From: Chloroflexota bacterium
GTDB lineage: Bacteria; Chloroflexota; Dehalococcoidia; UBA2979
Assembly (NCBI GenBank): GCA_003228125.1
Contig: QGNP01000007.1
Location: forward strand, 1-54,782
Length of the DNA: 54,782 nucleotides
Reading direction: 5' to 3'
The notes under the pieces are model-generated. The model worked only from the letters and a program-made list of their open reading frames with translations, was not told the DNA's origin and did not search any database. A program made the translations under genes and the position numbers. The first letter of the stretch is position 1. Every line of letters begins with the position of its first letter. This document shows, in pieces, positions 23,366 to 32,536 of the stretch.

Positions 23366-24216
23366 TAATGGTTAATAATAATGAGAATAATTCGTCTTCT
23401 TCATTTACGCCTGATGAAGTCATGAGGTATTCCAGGCATATGATCATGGATCAAGTTGGTCCATCTGGCCAGCGATCTATAAAGCAGGCAAGAGTATTGG
23501 TTGTAGGTGCTGGAGGACTAGGTTCACCTGTAGCAACTTATTTAGCATTAGGCGGTGTTGGCAAAATAGGGATAGTTGATTTTGATGTTGTGGATTTATC
23601 TAATTTACAAAGACAGATTCTTCATTCAACAAATGATGTTGGAAAACCTAAAATTGAATCTGCTAAAGAATCTTTACTTGCGTATAATCCTAATATAGAG
23701 GTCGTTACCTTTGAAGAACCTTTAGTAGCTGACAATGCTTTTAAAATTATAAATGATTTTGATATAATAGTTAACGGTGCTGATAATTTTGCCACCAGGT
23801 ATCTTGTGTGCGATGCAGCATATTTAAAAAAGAAAACTGTTATTGACGGTTCAGTTCTTCTTTTTGACGGGCAAGCGACCGTATATAAACCAGGCAGTGG
23901 CTGCTATCGTTGCTTATATCCAGCACCTCCACCCCCAGGGTTAGTTCCATCGTGTGCTGAAGCAGGAGTTTTAGGTGCTATGACTGGCTTAGTAGGCTCA
24001 ATTCAAGCCACAGAAACTTTCAAAGAAATTTTAGGTATCGGTGATAGCTTGATAGGAAGATTGGTTTTGATAGATTCTTTATCAATGGATTTTCGAATTA
24101 TGAAGATAAAACAGGATCCTAATTGTCCTTTATGTGGGGATAATCCAACAATAAATGAATTAATAGACTATGATCAATTTTGTGGGACGGCTCCTTTAAA
24201 AGAGGTGCATTCGTAA
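23362..24216 (+). CDS. MoeB/ThiF-family adenylyltransferase
   Basis: RYSRHMIMDQVGPSGQRSIKQARVLVVGAGGLGSPVATYLALGGVGKIGIVDFDVVDLSNLQRQILH; CYRCLYPAPPPP and CPLCG. Confidence 0.92.
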   Translation: MIMVNNNENNSSSSFTPDEVMRYSRHMIMDQVGPSGQRSIKQARVLVVGAGGLGSPVATYLALGGVGKIGIVDFDVVDLSNLQRQILHSTNDVGKPKIESAKESLLAYNPNIEVVTFEEPLVADNAFKIINDFDIIVNGADNFATRYLVCDAAYLKKKTVIDGSVLLFDGQATVYKPGSGCYRCLYPAPPPPGLVPSCAEAGVLGAMTGLVGSIQATETFKEILGIGDSLIGRLVLIDSLSMDFRIMKIKQDPNCPLCGDNPTINELIDYDQFCGTAPLKEVHS

Positions 24217-24281
24217 TCATAAAAAATTTATTGATTTTGAGAAAAACAGTTAGAGTATACATGCATTATAAGGAGTAAAAA

Positions 24282-24563
24282 TTGACAATAAATGTAAGAA
24301 TGGCTGCAGTAATACAGAAAATAACTAATAATCAAAAAGAATTTGTTTCTGAAGGCAGTAATATAAAAGATTTAATTCAAAATATAGAGAAAGAATTTCC
24401 AGGATTTAAGAATCATATTTTGACAGATTCGAATGAAGTACATCAATTTTTAAATATTTATGTTAATGATGAAGATATTAGATTTCTTTCAAATTTAGAG
24501 ACAGCAATTAAAGACGGAGACGTTATTTCTTTTCTACCGGCTCTTGCTGGTGGTTCTTTTTAG
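24282..24563 (+). CDS. ThiS/MoaD-like sulfur-carrier protein with GG-SF C-terminus
   Basis: INVRMAAVIQKITNNQKEF...IKDGDVISFLPALAGGSF*; AAGGAG RBS. Confidence 0.85.
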   Translation: MTINVRMAAVIQKITNNQKEFVSEGSNIKDLIQNIEKEFPGFKNHILTDSNEVHQFLNIYVNDEDIRFLSNLETAIKDGDVISFLPALAGGSF

Positions 24564-24571
24564 GATGCAAT

Positions 24572-25510
24572 ATGCAGGTAGTTAACAATCTCTTAGATTT
24601 AATAGGAAACACTCCCTTAGTTGAAATTTCTCAATTAACAAAAAAAGAGGGAGTAAGAATTTTTGCTAAAATTGAAGGAACAAATCCAACTGGGTCTATT
24701 AAAGATAGAATTGCTCAATATATGTTAGATAAAGCCGAATCTAACGGTGACATAAAACCTGGTCAAACAATATTAGAACCTACCTCAGGAAATACGGGAA
24801 TTGCATTAGCCCTTCAAGGAAAAATTAGAGGATATCCTGTAAAAGTTGTAATGCCTGCTTCTGTAAGTGAGGAAAGATTTCAGTTATTAAAAACTTATGG
24901 TGCTGAAATTATAGTTTCTCCTGGGCATTTAGGAAGCAATGGTGCAGTTGCTTTGTCAAAAGAAATTAGCAAAGAGCATCCTGAGTGGTTTTATCCCTGC
25001 CAGTATGAAAATGCAGCGAATCCATTAGCGCATTATGAAACAACAGGACCAGAAATCATTGCTCAAATGCCAGACATTACACATTTTGTATCTGGACTAG
25101 GTACTGGTGGAACATTGACTGGAGTTGGTAAATTTTTGAAAGAACAGAATAAAGATATAAAAATTATTGCGGCGGCACCTCATCCAGATGATTTAGTGCA
25201 AGGCTTAAGAAGTCTTGAGGATGGCTATGTACCACCAGTTTTTGATCCTTCAGTTCTTGACGGTCAAATTGTTGTTGATTCTAAAACATCATTTGCAACA
25301 ACGAAAAAATTGATGTCTTTATTTGGTATTTTTTCAGGAATTTCATGCGGTGCTGTAGTTCGAGCTGCCGAGATGCTTGCAGAGAGAATTGATGAAGGAA
25401 ACATAGTGCTTGTTTTAGCAGATGGTGGCTGGAAATACTTATCTACAAATTTGTGGACAAAAGACTATTCAGAAATAGAAGAAGATGTCAAGGATACTTT
25501 GTGGTGGTAA
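24572..25510 (+). CDS. cysM: Cysteine synthase (CysM-like)
   Basis: LIGNTPLVEI, NPTGSIKDRIAQYM, EPTSGNTGIALAL, GLGTGGTLTGVGKFL, GISCGAVV. Confidence 0.88.
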   Translation: MQVVNNLLDLIGNTPLVEISQLTKKEGVRIFAKIEGTNPTGSIKDRIAQYMLDKAESNGDIKPGQTILEPTSGNTGIALALQGKIRGYPVKVVMPASVSEERFQLLKTYGAEIIVSPGHLGSNGAVALSKEISKEHPEWFYPCQYENAANPLAHYETTGPEIIAQMPDITHFVSGLGTGGTLTGVGKFLKEQNKDIKIIAAAPHPDDLVQGLRSLEDGYVPPVFDPSVLDGQIVVDSKTSFATTKKLMSLFGIFSGISCGAVVRAAEMLAERIDEGNIVLVLADGGWKYLSTNLWTKDYSEIEEDVKDTLWW

Positions 25511-25535
25511 AAACTAAATTTCTTAGGACTGAAGT

Positions 25536-25970
25536 ATGCTTTTAAAGATAGAAAAAAAATTTAAAGATTTTATTATTAATCATGCAAAAAAAACTATGCC
25601 AAATGAAGCATGTGGGATAATTCATTCGATTAATGCTGTGCCTACAAGCATTTATGAGGTTACTAATATTGCGCATAGTCCATATAGATATGAAATGGAT
25701 GGAATTGAGCAATTAAATTTAGAAAAGAAGCGAGAAAAAAATGGAGAAGATTTGTTTGCTATTTATCATTCACATGTAGCAACAAAGGCAGAGCCTTCAC
25801 CAACTGATGTGCGGATGGCTTTTTTCCCTCCAGGTAATTTTAAAACAGATCCAATGTTTGATAGCATATACTATATATTAATCTCTCTTGAACATACTGA
25901 AGCTGATGTTAGATTTTTTAAAATTGAAAAGGGACCAATAGTTAAAGAAATAGATGTTTTGTTTAATTGA
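25536..25970 (+). CDS. JAMM/MPN metalloprotease (Mec+-like)
   Basis: PNEACGII...FAIYHSHVATKAEPSPTDVRMAF: E...HSH...S..D JAMM motif. Confidence 0.85.
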   Translation: MLLKIEKKFKDFIINHAKKTMPNEACGIIHSINAVPTSIYEVTNIAHSPYRYEMDGIEQLNLEKKREKNGEDLFAIYHSHVATKAEPSPTDVRMAFFPPGNFKTDPMFDSIYYILISLEHTEADVRFFKIEKGPIVKEIDVLFN

Positions 25971-25989
25971 AATCATAAGTCAGTAGTTT

Positions 25990-26544
25990 ATGAAAGATAA
26001 ATTCATTGATAAAAGCGGATATATAAATACAGTATATTTTTCATTAGGTACAAATGTGGGCGATCGATTGGTCAATTTAAATCAAGCATTTGCAATGATG
26101 AATCAAAATGGAATAGAGATTTTACAAGTTTCTTCAATTTATCAAACTTCACATTGGTCCAATGAAATATCATCTGTTCCTTATCCAGATTATTATAATG
26201 TTAGCTGTAAAGCACGAACAAATTTAGAACCTATTAAATTACTGGAAACAATTAAAAGCATTGAAAAAAAAATAGGTCGTAATTTAGAAAATGCAAAGAA
26301 TTTTCCTAGAGAAATTGACATTGATATATTATTTTATAATTCAATTATAATGAAAGAAATTGACATTGAGATTCCTCATCCTAGGTTTCATTTGAGAGGA
26401 TTTGTATTAGTACCATTGAATGAAATAGCATTTAATTATATTAATCCTAAGGATAAGTTATCTATAAAAAATATTTTAAATAATTTAACAGCGAGAGAAC
26501 TTATGGGAATCAAGATAATGAAAGACATTCAATTAAATTATTAA
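25990..26544 (+). CDS. folK: 2-amino-4-hydroxy-6-hydroxymethyldihydropteridine pyrophosphokinase
   Basis: YFSLGTNVGDRLVNLNQA, IEKKIGR...NFPREIDIDILFYN, IPHPRFHLRGFVLVPLNEIA. Confidence 0.9.
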   Translation: MKDKFIDKSGYINTVYFSLGTNVGDRLVNLNQAFAMMNQNGIEILQVSSIYQTSHWSNEISSVPYPDYYNVSCKARTNLEPIKLLETIKSIEKKIGRNLENAKNFPREIDIDILFYNSIIMKEIDIEIPHPRFHLRGFVLVPLNEIAFNYINPKDKLSIKNILNNLTARELMGIKIMKDIQLNY

Positions 26545-26557
26545 ATTATTAAATTAT
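26534..26557 (+). repeat. Three perfect copies of TAAATTAT
   Basis: Tandem 8-bp unit at 26534, 26542 and 26550, covering the folK stop codon. Confidence 0.9.
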
Positions 26558-26559
26558 TA

Positions 26560-26733
26560 TTAAGTTATGAAATTAGGAATGCCATCTTTAATATAAAATT
26601 TCTTATTACAGGATTTGTTGATGCATAGTAAATTGCCTATTATTATTTCTTCATTATTTTGTTCATCAATAGATAATTTTAATTCACTCTTGCATAGAGG
26701 GCACGCAATAATTTTTGTAATTTTTTCTAACAT
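26560..26733 (-). CDS. Trm112/UPF0434-like small zinc protein
   Basis: Read from the reverse strand, absent from the ORF track: MLEKITKIIACPLCKSELKLSIDEQNNEEIIIGNLLCINKSCNKKFYIKDGIPNFIT (57 aa), with CPLC, C....C and the DGIPN ending typical of the family. Confidence 0.75.
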   Translation of the reverse strand: MLEKITKIIACPLCKSELKLSIDEQNNEEIIIGNLLCINKSCNKKFYIKDGIPNFIT

Positions 26734-26793
26734 AGTAAGTTTTAAGATAAATGTCTATTCTTTAGAAATCTTACATGAGATGAAAGTGAAATA

Positions 26794-27354
26794 ATGAAAT
26801 TGTATGAATTAAATCATTCAAAAATTTTAATAGATAATAATCTTATTATTATAAGACCTGAAAAAAGATCACTATATGTCGCAATGTTACAAGGAATTTT
26901 ATCTGGGATAATTTTTATAATTTTTTATAATTTTGCTAGTTATATGCACTTCTTTATTTTAATTGCAATGTTTTTTGTAGCAATGTTTTTATCTATACTT
27001 TCAATTTTAGGATTGATATATTCAATATGGGGAAGCAAATCAATAATTAATGGGGCAATCAAAAAAATTGTATGGCAACAGGGACTTTTTGGCTTAGGAA
27101 TTGGTACTGAAAAAGCTATAAGTTTTAAAAAAATAAAAAATGTTGAAATTTGCATAGATGTTAATGAACAAAATTATGCGCATAATTTTGTTCTAATTGA
27201 AATTAATGCTATTAGTAATGATGATATTAAAACAAATTTAGTTTCTGAATTTGGGCAAAGGGCATACTTAGATATTTTAAGTATGCAAATTAATGAAATT
27301 GCTGAGGAAATAGTTAATTTAATTGGATGTGAATTAATATTGTCAAAAACTTAA
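26794..27354 (+). CDS. Membrane protein of unknown function
   Basis: 186-aa ORF with two hydrophobic segments near the N-terminus. Confidence 0.6.
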   Translation: MKLYELNHSKILIDNNLIIIRPEKRSLYVAMLQGILSGIIFIIFYNFASYMHFFILIAMFFVAMFLSILSILGLIYSIWGSKSIINGAIKKIVWQQGLFGLGIGTEKAISFKKIKNVEICIDVNEQNYAHNFVLIEINAISNDDIKTNLVSEFGQRAYLDILSMQINEIAEEIVNLIGCELILSKT

Positions 27355-27454
27355 GTGCATTCATTTTCTAAGTGGATTGTTAAAGTAGACTATATTTAGT
27401 AGATTGGTGATGAAGAAAAAACTGTATATTTAATTATAATCTGAAAGATTTCTC

Positions 27455-28879
27455 GTGACTCCTAACTTAAGGGAAAAATGTGGCGTAGTAGGAATTTTTA
27501 TTCCAAATGAAAATGTTTCTCGTCTAACTTTTCTTAGTTTATATGCATTGCAACACCGAGGTCAAGAGTGCGCAGGAATTGCAACTTTTAATAAAAATAA
27601 AATTTCTGTACATGCATCAATGGGGCTGGTTAATCAAGTTTTTAATCAAGGCATCCTTGATCAATTAAAGGGTAATTTTTCTATCGGTCATACTCGATAC
27701 TCAACAACAGGTTCTAGTAGTTCTATTAATGCTCAGCCTTTACTATTTGATTGTGAGCTTGGCTCTATAGCCGTTTCACATAATGGCAATATTGTTAATG
27801 CTGATATTCTTAGATATGATTTAGAAAAACAAGGTGTTCAATTTATAACATCCAGTGACACAGAAGTATTAGCACAGTTAATTTGTGTTGCTCCAGGCAA
27901 GAATTGGCAAGAAAAGATTAAGTATATGATGCAGAAAGTTGAGGGGGCATATTCTCTAGCTGTTTTAGTAAAAGATAAAATTTATGCAGTAAGAGATCCT
28001 TTTGGGATACGACCTTTATCTTTAGGAAAGATTAACGATGGATGGATTTTTGCTTCTGAAACGTGTGCCTTTGATCACCTAGGGGCAGAATATGTTAGAG
28101 ATATTGAAGCAGGTGAAATTTTAGAAATTAGTAATTCAGGTAATTTTTCATTGCAAGCAATTAAAAGTAAACAACAAGCCTTTTGTTTACTTGAATATAT
28201 TTATTTTGCTCGTCCAGATTCAAAATTCAATAACAATCTTATACATCCTGTTCGACAGCAAATGGGTAAATTACTTGCAAGGGAATATCCAGTAGATGCT
28301 GATATGGTCATCGGAGTTCCTGATTCTGCAATTGCGGCAGCGCTTGGTTACTCTCAAGAGTCAAATATTCCTTATGGAGAAGCTTTAATGAAGAATAGAT
28401 ACGTAGGAAGGACATTTATACAGCCAAATCAGTCTCTTCGTGAAAGAAATGTGCAGTTAAAATTTAATCCTATGTCAGAAATAATTAAAGGAAAAAGAAT
28501 TATTCTTGTAGATGATTCAATTGTAAGAGGAACGACTACTCCACGAGTTATTAATATGCTTCGTAGTGCGGGAGCAACTGAAGTTCATATGAGAATTACA
28601 TCTCCTCCTATTGTCAACCCTTGCTTTTATGGAGTAGATATGGCAAACAAGGCTGAATTGATAGCAAATCACAAATCAATTCAGGAAATTGAAAAACATA
28701 TTGGAGCTGATTCATTAGGGTATCTTTCGATTGAAAACACAATTTTAGCTACTAAGACTGAAAAAAATACACTATGTGATGCATGTTTTACTGGAAACTA
28801 TCCTACCAGTGTGCCTTTACAATTTGATAAGATGCAAATGGAGTCTGCAACTTCAGACAGACACGAATTAAATTTTTAA
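27455..28879 (+). CDS. purF: Amidophosphoribosyltransferase
   Basis: EKCGVVGIF nucleophile Cys after a short propeptide, ALQHRGQECAGIAT, VDDSIVRGTTTPR. Confidence 0.95.
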   Translation: MTPNLREKCGVVGIFIPNENVSRLTFLSLYALQHRGQECAGIATFNKNKISVHASMGLVNQVFNQGILDQLKGNFSIGHTRYSTTGSSSSINAQPLLFDCELGSIAVSHNGNIVNADILRYDLEKQGVQFITSSDTEVLAQLICVAPGKNWQEKIKYMMQKVEGAYSLAVLVKDKIYAVRDPFGIRPLSLGKINDGWIFASETCAFDHLGAEYVRDIEAGEILEISNSGNFSLQAIKSKQQAFCLLEYIYFARPDSKFNNNLIHPVRQQMGKLLAREYPVDADMVIGVPDSAIAAALGYSQESNIPYGEALMKNRYVGRTFIQPNQSLRERNVQLKFNPMSEIIKGKRIILVDDSIVRGTTTPRVINMLRSAGATEVHMRITSPPIVNPCFYGVDMANKAELIANHKSIQEIEKHIGADSLGYLSIENTILATKTEKNTLCDACFTGNYPTSVPLQFDKMQMESATSDRHELNF

Positions 28880-28899
28880 TACTTTAAAGGAATCAATGT

Positions 28900-29961
28900 A
28901 TGAGTACTAATGAAAATCAATCTTATGAATCAGCTGGTGTAGATATTCACACTGCTAATGAAACTCTTAAAGCATATGCTGAGCTTGCAAAAAAAACTAT
29001 GAATGAAAATGTATTAGCTGACATTGGTCCATTTGGTTCAGTTTTTAAATTATCTAATTATAAAGAACCTGTACTTGTTTCTTCAACAGATGGAGTGGGT
29101 ACAAAATTACTTTTAGCTAAATCTACAGATCGATTATCTATGATGGGAGAAGATCTAGTTAATCATTGCGTCAATGATGTAATGTGTGCTGGTGCGACTC
29201 CATTATTCTTTTTAGATTATATAGGAGCAGGACCTAATTTATCACAAGAAGATCGCATTGAACTTGTAAAGGGAATGACAAAAGCTTGTTTAGAAAATGA
29301 TGTTGCTTTAGTAGGTGGAGAGACAGCTGATTTGCCTGATTTATATCTCAAGAATGCCTTTGATATAGTTGGGTTTATGTTAGGTGCATCAGAAAAAAAT
29401 AAAATAGTCGATGGTTCAAAAATAAGTGCAGGAGATATTTTGTATGCAATACCTTCCAAAGGATTGCAGACAAATGGCTTCTCTATGATAAGAAAGATAT
29501 GGAATCTTAATGGTGAAATTGAACATGATTCAAAAATTTTATCTCAGAAAATCGATGGATTAGATATGAATTTAGGAGACTCACTAATGCAGCCACACTT
29601 ATCATTTAAGAATGTTATCGATGAATTGATTTATAGAAACCATGACGGTATTTCAGGCATTGCACATATTACTGGAGGGGGCATTGCTTTAAATTTAGAA
29701 AGGATTATTCCCGCACAAGTAAAAGCAGTTGTCGATTTATCAAGATATGAAATACCAGCAATATATAAAATTATTCATGATCAATCTTCATTATCTGATA
29801 AGGAAATGTTTGAAATATTTAACATGGGAATAGGTATGATTTTAGTCATTAATAAAGAATCGTTACCTCTTTTTCGAGGTATAATTGATAATTTTATAGA
29901 AATTGGATTTATTGAAAAAAATATAAATAAGAACGACAAGGTAGAAGTTATTTTGGAGTAA
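28900..29961 (+). CDS. purM: Phosphoribosylformylglycinamidine cyclo-ligase
   Basis: YESAGVDI, STDGVGTKLLLA, GGETADLPD, GISGIAHITGGG. Confidence 0.95.
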   Translation: MSTNENQSYESAGVDIHTANETLKAYAELAKKTMNENVLADIGPFGSVFKLSNYKEPVLVSSTDGVGTKLLLAKSTDRLSMMGEDLVNHCVNDVMCAGATPLFFLDYIGAGPNLSQEDRIELVKGMTKACLENDVALVGGETADLPDLYLKNAFDIVGFMLGASEKNKIVDGSKISAGDILYAIPSKGLQTNGFSMIRKIWNLNGEIEHDSKILSQKIDGLDMNLGDSLMQPHLSFKNVIDELIYRNHDGISGIAHITGGGIALNLERIIPAQVKAVVDLSRYEIPAIYKIIHDQSSLSDKEMFEIFNMGIGMILVINKESLPLFRGIIDNFIEIGFIEKNINKNDKVEVILE

Positions 29962-29967
29962 TGAAAT

Positions 29968-31542
29968 ATGAAGGCTTTAATAGCAGTTTATAATAAAGAT
30001 AATTTAGATTTTTTTGCTCGTAGTTTATATGAATTAGGATGGGAGATTTTAGCTACTGGAGGTACTTTTAAAAAGATTAAAAGCGCTGGTATACCTGTAA
30101 CTTCTGTGGCTGATTTTACGAATCAAGATGAATTATTAGAAGGCAGAGTAAAAACTCTTCATCCTAAAATATATGCTGGTATTTTATATAGAAGAAATAA
30201 TTCTTCTGATATAGCTGAAATGCAAAAAGTAAATTTCGAAGCAATTGATTTAGTCGCTTGTAATTTATATCCATTCTTTGAAACTGTGACTGATAACAAT
30301 AATATATTAATTGAACAAGCAGTAGAACAAATTGATATCGGCGGCCCTACAATGCTAAGAGCATCTGCAAAAAATTTCAATGATGTGCTTTCTGTTTCTA
30401 ATCCAAATTCTTATCAAGAAGTAGTCCAATATTTAAAAAAGTTTAATAATAATATTAGAGATATCCCTTTAAATTTTAAGCAAAAATTGGCAGAAGATAC
30501 TTTTTTACATACAGCAAAATACGATGCATTAATAGCTGAGTATTTTAATGATGGGCTAAATGTCTTTCCTAATGAAAAAGTATTTTCTATATCAAAAATT
30601 AAAGAATTAAGATATGGAGAAAATCCACATCAAGAAGGGGCTTTATATAAATTAAATTCTGTCGATAGTAACACAAGAGCTAACACTGGTCCTATCCAAC
30701 ATCATGGTAAAGACATGTCATATGTCAATGTTTTAGATGCTGATGCTGCTTACAAATTAGTATGTGATTTAAATGAGCCTGCTTTAGCAATTATTAAACA
30801 TACTAATCCATGTTGTTTTGCAAGTTCAGATAAAAGTTTATCATTGTTGTATGACGATGCTCTAGATAACGGCGATGCATTATCAGCTTTCGGAGGCATT
30901 GTAGCTGTAAATCGGCGCATAGATAAAGATTTTGCTGATGCATTAAGGAAAAAAGTAAGTCCAATAAATGGGAATAAAATGTTTTTTGAAATAATTATTT
31001 CTCCAGGAATCGATGATGATGCATTAGAGCACTTAAAGAAAAAATCTAAAGATCTTAGAATAGTAACTATGAATCCATATTTTTTTGAAAATAATCTCAA
31101 TGACTATGTCACTGTTCATGGAGGATTCCTTACTCAGACCGTAGATCATTCAGCAGTAAAATTCGAACATATAACTGGCAAAAATATATCTGTTATAGAA
31201 GAAAATGATATAAATATCGCATGGAAAGTAGTGAAACATATTAAATCAAATGCCATAGCTATTGTTAAAAATGGAATTTTATTAGGAATGGGTGCTGGCC
31301 AGCCAAATAGAGTAGAAAGTACTAAGCTGGCTATTAATGCTGCTGGAGGGCGTGCAGTTGGTGCAGTTTTAGCTTCTGATGCTTTTTTCCCTTTTCCTGA
31401 TTCAATAGAAGTTGCTGGTCAAGCAGGCATTGACATTATTATTCAACCTGGCGGTTCTATAAGAGATAATGATACAATAACCACAGTGAAGAAATTTAAA
31501 ATGACACTCTTTCATACAGGTATCAGGCATTTTCGTCATTAA
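29968..31542 (+). CDS. purH: Bifunctional AICAR formyltransferase/IMP cyclohydrolase
   Basis: ILATGGTFKKI, GRVKTLHPKIYAGIL, IDIGGPTMLRASAKN, LRYGENPHQEGALY, SDAFFPFPDSIE. Confidence 0.95.
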   Translation: MKALIAVYNKDNLDFFARSLYELGWEILATGGTFKKIKSAGIPVTSVADFTNQDELLEGRVKTLHPKIYAGILYRRNNSSDIAEMQKVNFEAIDLVACNLYPFFETVTDNNNILIEQAVEQIDIGGPTMLRASAKNFNDVLSVSNPNSYQEVVQYLKKFNNNIRDIPLNFKQKLAEDTFLHTAKYDALIAEYFNDGLNVFPNEKVFSISKIKELRYGENPHQEGALYKLNSVDSNTRANTGPIQHHGKDMSYVNVLDADAAYKLVCDLNEPALAIIKHTNPCCFASSDKSLSLLYDDALDNGDALSAFGGIVAVNRRIDKDFADALRKKVSPINGNKMFFEIIISPGIDDDALEHLKKKSKDLRIVTMNPYFFENNLNDYVTVHGGFLTQTVDHSAVKFEHITGKNISVIEENDINIAWKVVKHIKSNAIAIVKNGILLGMGAGQPNRVESTKLAINAAGGRAVGAVLASDAFFPFPDSIEVAGQAGIDIIIQPGGSIRDNDTITTVKKFKMTLFHTGIRHFRH

Positions 31543-31579
31543 TAAACTATCCTCAAGATAGAATTTATCGGAATTATTT

Positions 31580-32290
31580 ATGAAAAAAGTAGTTATCGTT
31601 ATTCCTGTATATAATGAAGAAAAAATTATACAAGATTCTTTAAAAGCAATTAATAGTTGGTGTTTAATAAATCATGATTTTCAATGGAAAATAATTGTTG
31701 CAGACAATGGCTCAACAGACAGAACTAGCGAATTAGCTAATTCGCTAGTTACGAAATTGGGTACTGAATTAGAAGTTATTAAAATTTTTTTTAAAGGCAG
31801 AGGCTTTGCATTAAAAGTAAGTTGGTTCAATTATAACGCAGATATCTATGTTTATATGGATGCCGATCTATCAACTGATTTAAATAATTTGTTGGCATTA
31901 ATTAAACCAATTTCGTTAGGAATCTATGATCTAGTAATTGGTTCAAGGAGACACACTGATTCAGAGGTTTCAAGGAGTGTTTTTCGAGAGGTTATATCAA
32001 GAAGCTATATAGCATTATACAAACTTATATTAAATTCAAAAGTTAGTGATCTGCAATGTGGATTTAAAGCAGTAAATAGACAGGTAGTTAAAAATATTTT
32101 ACCTGAAATCATTGATAACCAATGGTTTTTTGATACTGAATTAATTTGGCTTTCAGAAAAAAGAAATTATAAGATATTAGAAATTCCTATAAAATGGAAT
32201 GAAGATATTAATTCTAGTGTAGACATTATTAAAACAATGATGAATTATATTAAAAATTTAATTAGATTAAAAAATTCTTCACATATTTAA
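31580..32290 (+). CDS. Family 2 glycosyltransferase (dolichyl-phosphate-sugar synthase-like)
   Basis: VVIVIPVYNEEKII, VADNGSTDRT, YMDADLSTDLNNL, VIGSRRH, DLQCGFKAVNR. Confidence 0.88.
   Translation: MKKVVIVIPVYNEEKIIQDSLKAINSWCLINHDFQWKIIVADNGSTDRTSELANSLVTKLGTELEVIKIFFKGRGFALKVSWFNYNADIYVYMDADLSTDLNNLLALIKPISLGIYDLVIGSRRHTDSEVSRSVFREVISRSYIALYKLILNSKVSDLQCGFKAVNRQVVKNILPEIIDNQWFFDTELIWLSEKRNYKILEIPIKWNEDINSSVDIIKTMMNYIKNLIRLKNSSHI
31723..31750. repeat. Perfect 28-bp palindrome (14-bp arms, no spacer)
   Basis: AACTAGCGAATTAG|CTAATTCGCTAGTT; the right arm is the exact reverse complement of the left. Lies inside the glycosyltransferase CDS. Confidence 0.95.
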
Positions 32291-32373
32291 AACCTCGGTT
32301 ATAATTATTTTAAAGTTATTGATTATAATCAGTAGTTTTATTAGCATTTGATTGGCATTGAAAAGAGATAAAT

Positions 32374-32478
32374 ATGTTAGGTGAAGTTGGAGAGACTCTT
32401 GAACTATTCGGAGTCCTTGTTACTATTTTTGGTTCGCTAGGAATATTAGTGCTATTGGGTAATTGGTGGAAGATTTAG
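32374..32478 (+). CDS. 34-aa single-TM protein, candidate small subunit of the downstream cytochrome b6-type complex
   Basis: ATG...TAG reads MLGEVGETLELFGVLVTIFGSLGILVLLGNWWKI; one hydrophobic helix; upstream of cytochrome b and same strand. Absent from the ORF track. Confidence 0.55.
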   Translation: MLGEVGETLELFGVLVTIFGSLGILVLLGNWWKI

Positions 32479-32536
32479 TAATAATTTTTTCTAAATTCTA
32501 ATCATGAACTAATGAAAGTAACTCATAGATCAATTA

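Noticed and set aside
27435-27457. Possible leaderless purF mRNA (TATAAT 14-20 nt before a GTG start without SD)
   Set aside because: No matching -35 element and TATAAT-like strings are common in this AT-rich sequence; not supportable without TSS data.
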